Positions 12,022 through 25,427 of a stretch of 60,480 nt of DNA are shown piece by piece. Source of the DNA: Phlegmacium glaucopus (taxonomy: Eukaryota > Basidiomycota > Agaricomycetes > Agaricales > Cortinariaceae); NCBI GenBank assembly GCA_015039465.1, contig MU129998.1, positions 161,685 to 222,164 on the forward strand, in the 5' to 3' direction. The notes under the pieces are model-generated. The model saw only the letters and a program-made list of their open reading frames with translations, did not search any database and had not been told where the DNA came from. The position numbers were made by a program, and so were the translations under genes. Numbering within the stretch: the stretch's first letter is position 1; every line of letters starts with the position of its first letter.

Positions 12022-13119
12022 CATCAGGAAAAATGATTTTTGCCCTAGGTAGCCTTGGGTAATTTGTTAGTATCACATCACTACTCAGGACATCCCAGGA
12101 CACCCCAGGACACCCCAGGACACCCCAGGACATCCTAGAGCAGCACAGGTAAAATTTGAGTGTTACACACTTATCCAAGGACACCTCAGGACAACCTAGG
12201 ACAGCATAGATAAAGTTTTGAGTGTCACCCATTTTCTCAGGACACCTTTAGTGTATCCTGGTGCATTGACCATCTGGACTAAATCACATCAGGAGGCCCT
12301 GGGAGTCCCTTAGAATTTATGAATTTTGCTAGAAAATCTTTAACTGCTGTGTCCAGGAAAGTATTTTGCAGTTTTCTCAATAAGGAGAGCTGCTATAAAT
12401 ATAATTTAAACATATTCAGGGTCCTAAAACAATTCTCTACCATCTTTAAAAAATTTCCTTTTTTGGAATTTATGTAATCTACCCTGACCCAGCACCATAT
12501 GCTTGAAATCATGCTTATCTGTGATCATGTGACCAATGGTCTGTGCACCACCCAAAAGATATATAAACCACCCACAATTTTGTTTTCTTATTTCCTACTT
12601 CCCCAGTATTATACTAGTATATTTATGTATCACTATTTTATTATTATTTTATTACTAGTATATATGATGTTTAGAATAATTGAATATAATTTTATTATTA
12701 TTATTATTATTCTGTTGTGTGAGACCACTCAAATATCTGGTTTATATATGTTTTCTAGCATCAGATCCAAAGGGACTAAGGCTGCCTCAGGATGCTCTCA
12801 GGTGGCCTCAGGTTGCCTCAGGATGCTCTCAGGTTGCCTCAGGATGCTCTCAGGTTGCCTCAGGTTGCTCTCAGGTTGCCTCAGGTTGCTCTCAGGTTGC
12901 CTCAGGTTGCTCTCAGGTTGCCTCAGGTTGCTCTCAGGTTGCCTCAGGTTGCCTCAGGACGCTCTCAGGTTGCCTCAGGTTGCCCCAGGACAGCCTAAGA
13001 CTTTTCATACATAGGTAACTTACACCCCAGGGCAACCTCTTGACCTGAGCACCCTAAGCTGCCTGGGGCACCCCAGGACATTTCAGGACAGCCTAGGGCA
13101 GAAGTCATTTTTCCTGATG
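12022..13119. mobile_element. MITE-like element with CATCAGGAAAAATGA termini
   Basis: The terminal inverted repeats are CATCAGGAAAAATGA at 12022-12036 and its reverse complement at 13105-13119. The interior holds ACACCCCAGG repeats near 12090-12140, a 300-bp block (about 12240-12545) also present in the inverted repeat at 2.7-3.2 kb and 3.9-4.2 kb, and a 21-bp minisatellite at 12780-12990. There is no coding capacity. I see no clear target duplication. Because related sequence and ends also occur inside the 2.4-kb inverted repeat, both belong to one repeat family. Confidence 0.6.
12780..12990. repeat. 21-bp minisatellite (CTCAGGTTGCC unit)
   Basis: About nine imperfect tandem copies of a 21-bp unit built from CTCTCAGGTTG and CCTCAGGTTG. 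All three plus-strand frames are open because the unit length is a multiple of three and contains no stop. The resulting Ser/Gly/Cys- or Leu/Arg/Pro-rich frames should not be read as genes. Confidence 0.85.
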
Positions 13120-13384
13120 AAAGCGATAGACAAAGTCCAATCATGCGAAGGGGCCATTGAAGTCAGCAGCATTGAATGTTATGAGTGCTCAGGCTCAACC
13201 CTCAACCCTAGTCTGCCGCGTGGCTGGCACAAGTTCGGCACTATCATTGAGCTCTGACCTGGGGGGTTTCTGATAACATACACAAACAGCCTTGCTCAGC
13301 TCATGGAGGGGGGTTTTTTTCCCAACATGTTTGAAACCCTGGGTTTCTCTTAGAAACAGGGGTTTCTGGATAGTTTTATCCATA

Positions 13385-14471
13385 AGTCCCTTTAGGATTT
13401 AATACCCTTTGAACTGAGTGAAGCAAAGCAAGTCCACTTGTAAGTTCTTTCTAACTTGTGCCAATTCACAGTGGTGAAATTTGGGAAAGAAAGAATGAGT
13501 GCAAATTCACTAATGTTATTGGTGCTTTCTAGTTACTTTTATACATAAATGAGAAACAAAATTAGGTAAGAGTCTGTAAGGATGACTGATGATGTTTTAT
13601 GATGACTGTTACAACTTCAAACGATTCAGTGAGTTCTGATTGTAAACAGTCATATAAAGATCGAGTTCATTCAACAGTGAGCTCAATAGAATGCCAAGAG
13701 AGTCGTTCTTGAGGTATTGTCTAAAGAGTTTGAGGTCGTTCAAGAGTAAGGTAACCAGAGGTTGATTCTCAAGAATTATCTAAGGTTTACATCCAGTGTA
13801 ACTAGCATATTTATAGTAAATAAAAGAGGCATGCATAGGATGAGTAGTCCGCATGTTAGAAGGTATGCATGGATATAAATAGGTGAAACATATGAAAAGG
13901 ATGAGGCGAGCATATGTAAACGGGAATGAAAAGAAGAAGTAGAATGCATGTAAGTGAAATGAGCATGTGTTCGGCGGTGTTAAAAAAAAAGAAAAATAGT
14001 TCATAACAATGACTGATGATTTTATGATGTCATGTCTTGTTTTTGGATAATAAATCCTTGTTTTATGATGATAAATCTTGTTTCTAGATGATAAATCATG
14101 TTTCTAGATGATAAATCATGTTTCTAGATGATAAATCATGTTTCTAGATGATAAATCATGTTTCTAGATGATTAGAAACAAGACTTGACATTATAAAACA
14201 AGGATTTATCATCCAAAAACAAGACATGACATCATAAAATCATCAGTCATCATAAAACATCATCAGTCATCCTTACAGACTCTTACCTAATTTTGTTTCT
14301 CATTTATGTATAAAAGTAACTAGAAAGCACCAATAACATTAGTGAATTTGCACTCATTCTTTCTTTCCCAAATTTCACCACTGTGAATTGGCACAAGTTA
14401 GAAAGAACTTACAAGTGGACTTGCTTTGCTTCACTCAGTTCAAAGGGTATTAAATCCTAAAGGGACTTACC
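13385..14471. mobile_element. Fold-back element with long inverted arms
   Basis: The left arm starts AAGTCCCTTTAGGATTTAAT at 13385 and the right arm ends with its reverse complement at 14471. Removing the solo LTR at 13607-14008 and one target copy makes the arms match almost perfectly over about 290 bp (13385-13606 plus 14014-14075 against about 14165-14471). The centre is a 20-bp tandem repeat (ATGATAAATCATGTTTCTAG, about 14081-14168). It has no coding capacity. Copies of the terminal motif continue to the right at 14490, 14640 and 14700. Confidence 0.75.
13607..14008. mobile_element. 402-bp solo LTR with 5-bp target duplication
   Basis: The element starts TGTTACAACTTC and ends TTCATAACA, so the ends are TGTTA/TAACA. 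ATGAC flanks it directly at 13602-13606 and 14009-14013. A TATA-like CATATAAAG lies near 13650. Excising it together with one ATGAC restores the symmetry of the fold-back element, which is an internal control for the boundaries. Confidence 0.85.
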
Positions 14472-15034
14472 TTTGTTCTGTTTAAACCAAGGATATTAAA
14501 TCCTATAGGGACTTGTCTTAGGAGCAAGGATATTAACATCCTTTGTCAGAGTCTGAGGAGAAATCCTTGTACTATAAAGCTGTTTCATAGTCTGCCTGTA
14601 GGACTTTAAATCATTTGTTGTGGATAGACAAAGAATATTAAATCCTAAAGGGACTTGTCTTTGATCTTCCAAAATTACTTATCATATAGTCAAAGAATAT
14701 TAAATCCTAAAGGGACTTGTCTTTGTTCTATAAGATTACTATATCTGGTAGTCTAAGAAATTGGACTATAAACCTGTTTTAGAATCATAGTCTATTAGAC
14801 TTTAAACATTGTATTGGAGGTTATTCAAGAGCAATTGGCTATACTTTCAAGGAAGCCCTAACTTGCACAATACAAAACTTTGTTATTGATTGCTAGTTGT
14901 TGGATTTGTTGTAAACATTTCCTTAAACAGTAGTAATCTCAGAAATACAAATTAAATCATATCAGCCCCTAACAATACTTTATAGATTCATAAATTCAAT
15001 TCTATGCGGAAAATTTAAGAAAAAAAAACTACAT
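14472..15034. repeat. Dispersed TTAAATCCTAAAGGGACTTG repeats
   Basis: At least four copies of a motif close to ATTAAATCCTAAAGGGACTT, each followed by GTCTTTG or similar, lie between 14445 and 14725. They match the end of the adjacent fold-back element. No gene is visible here. Confidence 0.6.
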
Positions 15035-15178
15035 AAAGTTTGGTTCAAACTGGTTCAAACCCAGTTCTCAAAATCTTAGAAATACAAGAACCAAGAACTG
15101 GACCGAACTGAACTGAACCTAAACCAATGGTTTGGTTCTTTCTGTTCTTGGTTCTTGCGCTGGTTTGGAACCAAACTT
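15035..15178. mobile_element. Small palindromic GGTTC-rich MITE
   Basis: AAAGTTTGGTTCAAAC at the left and GTTTGGAACCAAACTTT at the right form terminal inverted repeats around about 145 bp of GGTTC/GAACC-rich sequence. It is non-coding. No certain target duplication was seen. Confidence 0.5.
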
Positions 15179-15489
15179 TGGCATCACTAAACCAGACTGA
15201 ACTGGACTTTGGCATTACTACAGTCAGTGTCCAAATTCTGGAAAAATGTTACCACACTAAGAGTCTAAGACATACCTTGTAGACATACAAGTCATACAAT
15301 ATCATGAGGCAGGAGGACACAATGCCTAACCGGGCCAATGGAAGGACACCCACAAGGAGGAGCTCATGTGTGTGTTGGACATGCTGTTGCACTGAATGTC
15401 ATCACAGTAGCCCGTGATCACAAAGTTTCTTGGGGAAAGGGGGTTTTGCAATAGTTTTATCCTTTGGTGAGTATGATAAATCATAAGTA

Positions 15490-16122
15490 CAGTTGACTTG
15501 CTCATAATGCATAATGTCATAATGCATATTTGTCATAATGCATGGGATTTTTGCAAAACGGAGTTGGTTTGCAGGGATTTGACATCCATAATGCATAGGA
15601 TTATTTTGGCAATATGCATTATCAGATTGGAGGAAATAGGGGATTTTTTAGATTACCATTGCATTTTTGTACTGATAGTTTGCATATTTATCATTCAAAA
15701 TGTATAAGTTCAGCTGATTTTCATAACAAAATGAAAGAGTCTATTGATTCCTGGGGATCAAGGCCTTGTCTTCAAATTCTAAAATACTATGAGCACTCTA
15801 TGTCTTCTGGGGCAGAAAAAACGCGAAAGATATGTGAAAAACCGGCACCCTATACACGAAAGCCACGAAAGATGCGCCGAAAATGACGTCAAAACATGTG
15901 GAGAAGAATTTTGGGGTGCACTTTGTAGAGAGGAACTTGTAATGGTGAAGGAGACACAGATTAACAATTATTTTGCTACATGTCATCTAATCAGTCACAT
16001 GTTTCCCAATTAGTCAATGTCACATATTCTCACACAGCATGACAATTGTCGTTATGCATAAATGTGATAATGCATAACCTGAGGGCCGGTTCATTGCGTA
16101 TGCATTATGAGCAAGTCAACTG
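15490..16122. mobile_element. Pogo/Tc1-like MITE, 633 bp, TA target duplication
   Basis: The terminal inverted repeats are CAGTTGACTTGCTCATAATG, flanked by TA at 15488-15489 and 16123-16124. The CAGT start and the TA duplication fit the pogo/Fot1 branch of Tc1-mariner elements. The left interior repeats CATAATGCAT several times. No transposase frame is recognisable, so it would depend on an enzyme supplied elsewhere. Confidence 0.8.
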
Positions 16123-16346
16123 TATGTGTGTGTGATTTTAGATTTATAGTCTGCTTATGCAATAGAAACGATACCTTGCCTTTGATGCCATACCTTGGAC
16201 ATGTCACAATGATCAGCTGACGTTGTGGCAGTGTAACCGTGTGAATGCTCACGTGATTGCATTCGAATGCGCCCACATGATGCTGACGAAGCAATGAGTG
16301 TGAAAGACCAAAACACGTTTGGTTTCATTTGGCAGACGATCGCGAG

Positions 16347-17832
16347 ATGGCAAACATCCGTCGGGAAGCTGGCGCATATAGAGAGCAATGGCGTGTAACG
16401 ATTCCGGCTTCCAAGAAACTTCCCCCTGTGCCCAACCCCTGGACTGGTACCGCCATCCACCGCAGGAGATAACAGCCAATCCTCCCACCGCGAACCCAAG
16501 AACAGCAAGATCCTCCGTTATCACCTTCTGGCTTGCGACCAGCGGTCGTTCCTGACAGGTTCTCGCCGCGTCGATATGCAAGCGGCGCATATAATCGATA
16601 CCGTCCGCAGGGACAATCGACGCAAAATGAACGTCGTGAGTGCCTCGGATTCTTCCCGCACACAGACATTGACCGTGATCAGGAAGAGCTTCTCACCCAA
16701 CAGCGCCTTCATCATTCGTCATTCCAGACTTTTCAATTGGATAGCATCATTAACTGTATTCTTCGTAAGTAGGTCCCTCTTGTAAATCATTGACATTCAA
16801 TTCAGTCCATGACAGTGGAAGCAACCTATCACGTCCAGTGGGACCTTTACGGGACTTTCTGCATTGTTCCAGCTGTTGACGACGCTTGCGCCATGCTCAG
16901 TGCGCTGCGAACTTCTAATCAAAAGTGGATAGCCGATGAAATCGTTGACAGGCTGGCCCGGCCCCTAGACGTACGTATTTTACCCCTGGCCTCTTGCACT
17001 GACGAGCCATCTACAGGTTGGACTAGCACCGTTTGACCGACCTAAATGGGACATTGTCGTCCTCCATCCACAAGCCTTACTTCCCGATGGCGAGACGCTT
17101 CCAATTGCTCAAGGTCGATACTTCCAGACCCAAACCTCCCAGCCGCCCCAAAACGCGCCTCACGTGGACGTATTGGGTCGCGTTGGGTGACCAGCTCGTC
17201 TCTGCTTCGGATCCGGGCGATTTTTTCCCTCCCTTCACCGCCCAGGACGCCCGCTCTACAACTCGTACACCCTACCCACCTATCTCCTCCCTCGCAATGG
17301 TCATAAATTCTAACGCCAAGCTGCAGTCTTTCATGAAGGACCACAGAGCCTCTGCAACCCCCCGAATCACAATGTTCGCCAACCTTGTCTCTGAGCTGAT
17401 GGACGAGATATTCTTTGTCCCACGGGGTTTTTACAGTCGTCTCGATGACCCATTGTTCTCGCAAGTTTTCGCACAATCTCATCTGGTTGTTGGTGCTGCT
17501 TCAATTGGTGCTGTATCAGGGACGGGAAAACCTAATCCCACCGGACACGGGTTCGGGCAGCCATCGACCGCTTTTGGCGCGATGGAAGAACCCGATGCTC
17601 CAGAGCAACCCGACGACGACGACGGTCTTACGCCTTCGGAATTTCGATTGCTTGCACAACAGGCTCGTGACCCGGAACTCACGCCTAGGGACCGCTCGAA
17701 TGCAGCATCAATGCTGATCTGTGGCGTGCATGGTGAGCAGTCTTCTCAGTGTCTTGGTTACCCAATTTCTCACCGTTCCACGCAATAGGTTTTGCGAAGC
17801 CTTATGCATTTGAAAGCCTGGAGGATGTCTAA
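16347..17832 (+). CDS. HNH-nuclease-like protein (first of two)
   Basis: Translation shows an HNH-type core: CDQRSFLTG, then VDMQAAHIID, then DSIINCILLEATYHVQWDLY, in the order Cys/Arg-rich start, His-Ile, Asn-Cys, His expected for the fungal HNH_2-like family. Phased introns are 16637-16683 (47 bp, joins MNV to EELLTQQ), about 16768-16818, 16973-17018 and about 17186-17249; a last one from 17733 joins ICGVHG to FAKPYAFESLEDV before the TAA at 17830-17832. The start at ATG 16347 and the first junction (about 16400-16500) are uncertain because the N-terminal frame must change there. The C-terminal third contains an acidic stretch (EQPDDDDGL). These basidiomycete proteins are numerous and poorly characterised; DNA cleavage is inferred from the fold only. 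Confidence 0.65.
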
Positions 17833-18560
17833 CTGGTCTGGTCTTGGTACATAATCTCGAGGGCTTCTCTTTCCTTCCTACATCTCCACATACCGTCCCG
17901 TACCCAAAAGTCTCTTATTCTGTACTTTACAAGACTTCCTTTATACTGTACATATATACTTGATAGAGCATCTCTGTCTTTTCAGATGCTGTAATTACCA
18001 CCACCGCTACAATCTCCTTCACCCCTCGCAATTCTCGACTGTCAAAGGCCTTAAACCGTGTTGTAAGACATTTTTTAAAAGTAATCTAACAAACCTTATG
18101 GGAATTAGGGTTGATAGGGTTCGAACGAAGATTGCCACATCCCATGCCGCTCCCCTTGTCAAGGGATGTCGGCGAACTTTACAACGAGACGGATAGGGTA
18201 TGAATGGTAATGGAAAGCAAAGGGAGACCCTAGAATAGGGAGACCCACAAGGTCCATCGCAAGGCGAGTCGCACTTCCTTTTCACACTCACTCATGTCTT
18301 TCCCATAGAACAGGCCCACAACCAGCTCGACCCCCACATGGACCTGCTCGTGCACGCCCCAAACGCCAACGCCACATCGACACCAAGCCCAGCCAATGAC
18401 GCCAACATCATGTCAATCCGCTTCGACCCAACCAGCCCATCGCCGAGGCTGAGCCACCGTAATTTATATTCGCATATTCACATACTAAGTAGCTCTGACT
18501 CAACAAGATAATGTGACTACATCATCAAAGGACAGGTAATATAAGTGGATTTTAGCCTGT
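17833..18560. other. Intergenic region
   Basis: About 730 bp between the two HNH-like genes. A GC-rich patch at 18310-18460 has a plus-strand frame with Pro, Asn and Ser-rich sequence (MDLLVHAPNANATSTP) that looks like a coding fragment, but I cannot connect it to exons. The GGTTCGAAC near 18118 is not part of a tRNA cloverleaf. Confidence 0.4.
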
Positions 18561-20068
18561 TTAGTCCAGATCTCCATCATAGGTAGCTAACAGGTGCTCC
18601 TTCAGTGGCATGTTTCCCCGACAAAGATACAAATGACTAAACTTACCTGCCATTTTTTGCCTCACGAGGTAGGCATGGACATGTGAACCTAGCGGGGTCG
18701 ACCATCTCGGGTCAGTGGGATCTATCTCGTTGTCGAAGACGCCAAGTCCTTCCATGAAAAGGTCAATCTCCTGGTCTTCGTAATCTTCCCAGACGTCGCC
18801 GCGGCAGACACTGACAGCAAGGCACTCATTGAAATGCAAACGGAGAAATCGGTCACTAGGTCGATAAGGACCATCGATAAGGGTAAGATGGCTCTTCAAA
18901 GGTATATTACCATTCAAGTTTTCCGAACCCTCAAATGCGATGATGCGATAATTGTCCTGTACGTCAATGGATACCACAGATCAACATCCCAAAAAGTGAA
19001 TACATACATCAACGTCGATGCCGAGCTTGTTTTCCCAGAAGAGGGCAACAATGTCCTTACGACCTGATACGACATTTTGGACAACCATCAATTCGCTTAA
19101 ATCGCATGCGTCGGGATTCGCATAGTACTTAGACTCAAGCGTGTCGTCATTCGAAAGCTTATTAGCGAAAATGAAAATAAGGATCCAGATGCGATGATTT
19201 GAAATGTTGAACCACTTGCCTTATGACCTAAGAAAGGCGGAAATACCCATGTCGCCACCAGGGGATCAGATTCATAGCTCGGCACGACTCCAGAAAAGAT
19301 GCATTGGCGATCTCTATCGAGGGCTTGTTGAATGAGAGAGGCGCCCAGGGACGCCTGCTCTACATCAGAGAAAGCAAAACAAATTCCATGCAACAGGTGA
19401 GGTACCTTGGCAGAGAGTGACGGACTGTTCTTTTTCACCGCGCGCTCCATACCCGCAAACGAATGAAGCGGATTGAAGTAAGGGTAAAGTATGGGGTTTC
19501 CTGCATGTCAAGCCAAGTTCACCTAGTTGTGATGGTGCACAAAGAGTAGCCTTACCTGGAGTATATAACCCATAGTCTCCGGGAGCAATAATTTCCTGAG
19601 ATTCTCGCGACAACGCAGCGCCATATTTGTGGACAGAATACGTCATCACATAAGTAGGTCGAACCTCGACAGGGAAGAGAGTAAACCTCTCGGCTTCCTG
19701 CCAACTATGAGACGAAGCTTGGTACATAACGGCGTTAGTTATCCAACGATATGCTGTTGAAACTGTGATTGGTGAGTCACTACTAACACGCCAGCCTGGA
19801 TATGGATTCTGAGGATGACTTTGGATAATGTTAAACGTCAAAACAACTAACCTAAGGCCAGGTTGTCCTGTCTAGTGCACCAAATGAAGACATTGCGGTG
19901 TTGTCGAGTAGATTTTTCGGACAAGACGTGCGTGGGTTGGTACATGTTTGGTATCCTGCGTACGTACTGCTCACGGAGGCAAACAATTCGAATCAGATGC
20001 CGCTTCTTGTGTGGCCCGTCTCCAACTTGTAACACCATCATGGATCTGCTGTCTCCGATATTTCTCAT
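18561..20068 (-). CDS. HNH-like protein with degenerate motif (second)
   Basis: Six exons phase cleanly: 20068-19852, 19795-19556, 19500-19406, 19357-19220, 19157-19008 and 18956-18561, giving about 411 residues. Introns are 56, 55, 48, 62 and 51 bp; that at 19158-19219 has a GC donor (GCAAGT). Landmarks are GWRVSSDSPITVSTAYRWI, VRPTYVMTYSVHKYGAAL, then LDRDRQCIFSG with DPLVATWVFPPFLG, and DNYRIIAFEG with GPYRPSDRFLRLHF. This is the HNH_2-like architecture, but the usual first His of the Hi(F/V)P block is Thr here (ATWVFPP). Catalysis is therefore doubtful. The 3' end could use one more intron (GTAAGT near 18647). It points away from the first HNH-like gene and is followed by GPN2 on the same strand. 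Confidence 0.8.
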
Positions 20069-20270
20069 AGAGTTTACGAATATGCATGGTACTTTGTATC
20101 AAGTTAATTTGACCCCGAGATTTAAGAACCAAATCCATTTCTGATTAAACATACAGGGTAACAAATAACTATAGATACAAGCACGAGGGCATTGCGACGA
20201 TATAATAAGGAGTGTCAATGGGTAGAAAGAAAGAAAATATAATGAACTGTACATCTAGAGGTGCATCTGG

Positions 20271-21494
20271 TTATGTACGCTCCCCAAATTTGCCCTCCCG
20301 AGCTGCCAGATCCCTAACCATCTCACCCTCTTTCCTCCATTCCTTTTTTTCATATGCATCCCACTCCTCCCTTGCATCAATCCACCTCTCCTGGACATCC
20401 CTAATATCACTCGCGGGGCCTTTCATTTCTCCAATTGCGCTCGAAAACAAGGCATATGTATTTGGTCGAACCGCTGCAGCTGCATTGCTCTGGTCAATCG
20501 TGTCTGGTGGTCGTTGAGAGCCTGCTGGAGGCACGAACACGTAACCCGTTGCTTTGTCAATGGCTCTAGTAAGATGGAGCATCGAGTTTTTGTCCTGATT
20601 TGAGGTGAATATACAAGTATATGGCCAGTATACTGTCTTACCTCGACGGCGAGGGTCTCAAATCCAACCAAACTGTAATCTTCAACAAGTGAGATCATGG
20701 CCATATTCAGCGCTGTAAACCGAGGAGATAGAGATGCAGAAAGAGAATTCTCAAGGTATGATAGATCCTGCACTTCGGTATAGAAATCAAGGTTGAAGTC
20801 TACAAATCTATCAGAATCACAATGGTGGTAGGAATGTCTCAAATTTGAAATCATCATACCTAAATCACCATACTGCGAGATTAAATCAATCTTTGACAGG
20901 ACATTGATATGCGGCAACTCTAGTTGGAGCATAGCACGAAGTGATAGGAGGAGGACGGAGACATATTTAGCAGCGTCTGTAATATAATGTGCATCACACA
21001 AATGAACAGCAGCCAACTAGAAGGGCCTCGATTAAGAATCAATCTTCAAAGCATAATACAACTCCCAAACGCGAGAGGGGAAGAAGCAAAAAAAAACACA
21101 CCCGAAAAGAATTTCTCGCCAGTCTCTCCACGATCCGCTTGATACTTTCATGATTCGTACTTAGCTCGACTTGGCCAGGCAGATCAAACAACACATAAGC
21201 GTCATCTCCTAGTGCTTTTAACCGTCCTTGCAACCAATCGAAATTAACCTCGAGATACTCCATGCAATACAGTAGTCCACCATTGGGTCCGAGGTCATGC
21301 TTATCCATAACATCTTTTAGGGTGATCAAGGATGAGACGTCGATGGCACATGGGTATGGAAGAGCGTCATTGGCAGGGTCGAGGTTCACAACGAATATTG
21401 GACGGTTCAGTGCGGTAAACAGTTGATATTTTCCAAAGCAGTAGGTAGACTTTCCACTCCCTGGAGACCCGCAAACGATCTCACCAAAAGGCAT
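20271..21494 (-). CDS. GPN2: GPN-loop GTPase 2
   Basis: Four exons (21494-21102, 21016-20860, 20799-20642, 20594-20271) give about 343 residues, near the usual size of fungal Gpn2. Visible motifs are the P-loop GSPGSGKST close to the N-terminus, VVNLDPAND, the family-defining Gly-Pro-Asn in DLGPNGGLLYCMEYLE, the DxxG-like FDLPGQVEL, and LSKIDLI as the guanine-specificity segment. The C-terminus is charged (EEWDAYEKKEWRKEGEM). GPN proteins are homo- or heterodimeric GTPases needed for assembly and nuclear import of RNA polymerase II (and III). The start is the only ATG preceding the P-loop. It is transcribed divergently from the RecQ gene. Confidence 0.93.
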
Positions 21495-21674
21495 AGTCGC
21501 TGACTGAGGGCAAAATTGAAAGAGCCTTCAGATTATTGTTTGGTCCAGGCTTGGGAAACAAATAGTCCCGAGGTGTGAGATCAATTGCACCTTTGGTTTC
21601 CGACGGTGACATCTCTCACCTTTAATCCAGCCTTTTTCGCGTGTATTCTCTTGAACCTGGCCGATTAACACGAA
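21495..21674. promoter_or_regulatory. Shared divergent promoter of GPN2 and RecQ
   Basis: Only 180 bp separate the start codons of the two divergent genes, so both core promoters and 5' leaders must lie here or overlap. I see no clear TATA box. The interval contains GGTGACATCTC and TCACCTTT-like motifs without a confident factor match. Confidence 0.5.
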
Positions 21675-25173
<3,499 letters not shown>

Positions 25174-25427
25174 ATATGTTACATTGAGGAAATGACAATA
25201 AAATACATGTACTATTCATACTACTATCACAAAACAACAATGATACAAGTAAGAAAAACCAAAAGACCTCTGAGTCGAAGGGGCCATAAATCATAAGATC
25301 ATGAATGCATTATAGTTCATAGTTATGGTCGTGAGTGAGCGAACGCAAAAAATAATGATAGACGAAGAATTGTATGCAGAGATGTAACGGACACATGGTC
25401 GGGGGACAATGTCAATCATAAAGATGA
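25174..25427. other. Convergent 3' intergenic region
   Basis: A 254-bp interval between the stop codons of RecQ (plus) and the Ser/Pro-rich gene (minus). It must contain both polyadenylation regions; AATAAAATAC at 25197-25206 is a candidate for RecQ. No gene is present. Confidence 0.5.

Noticed and set aside
12499..13018. 112-171 codon frames with ASGCSQV repeats
   Set aside because: They are translations of the 21-bp minisatellite and are open in all three frames; no start context or exon structure supports a gene.
18100..18190. Possible tRNA (GGTTCGAAC box B-like motif)
   Set aside because: No matching box A and no cloverleaf could be drawn around it.
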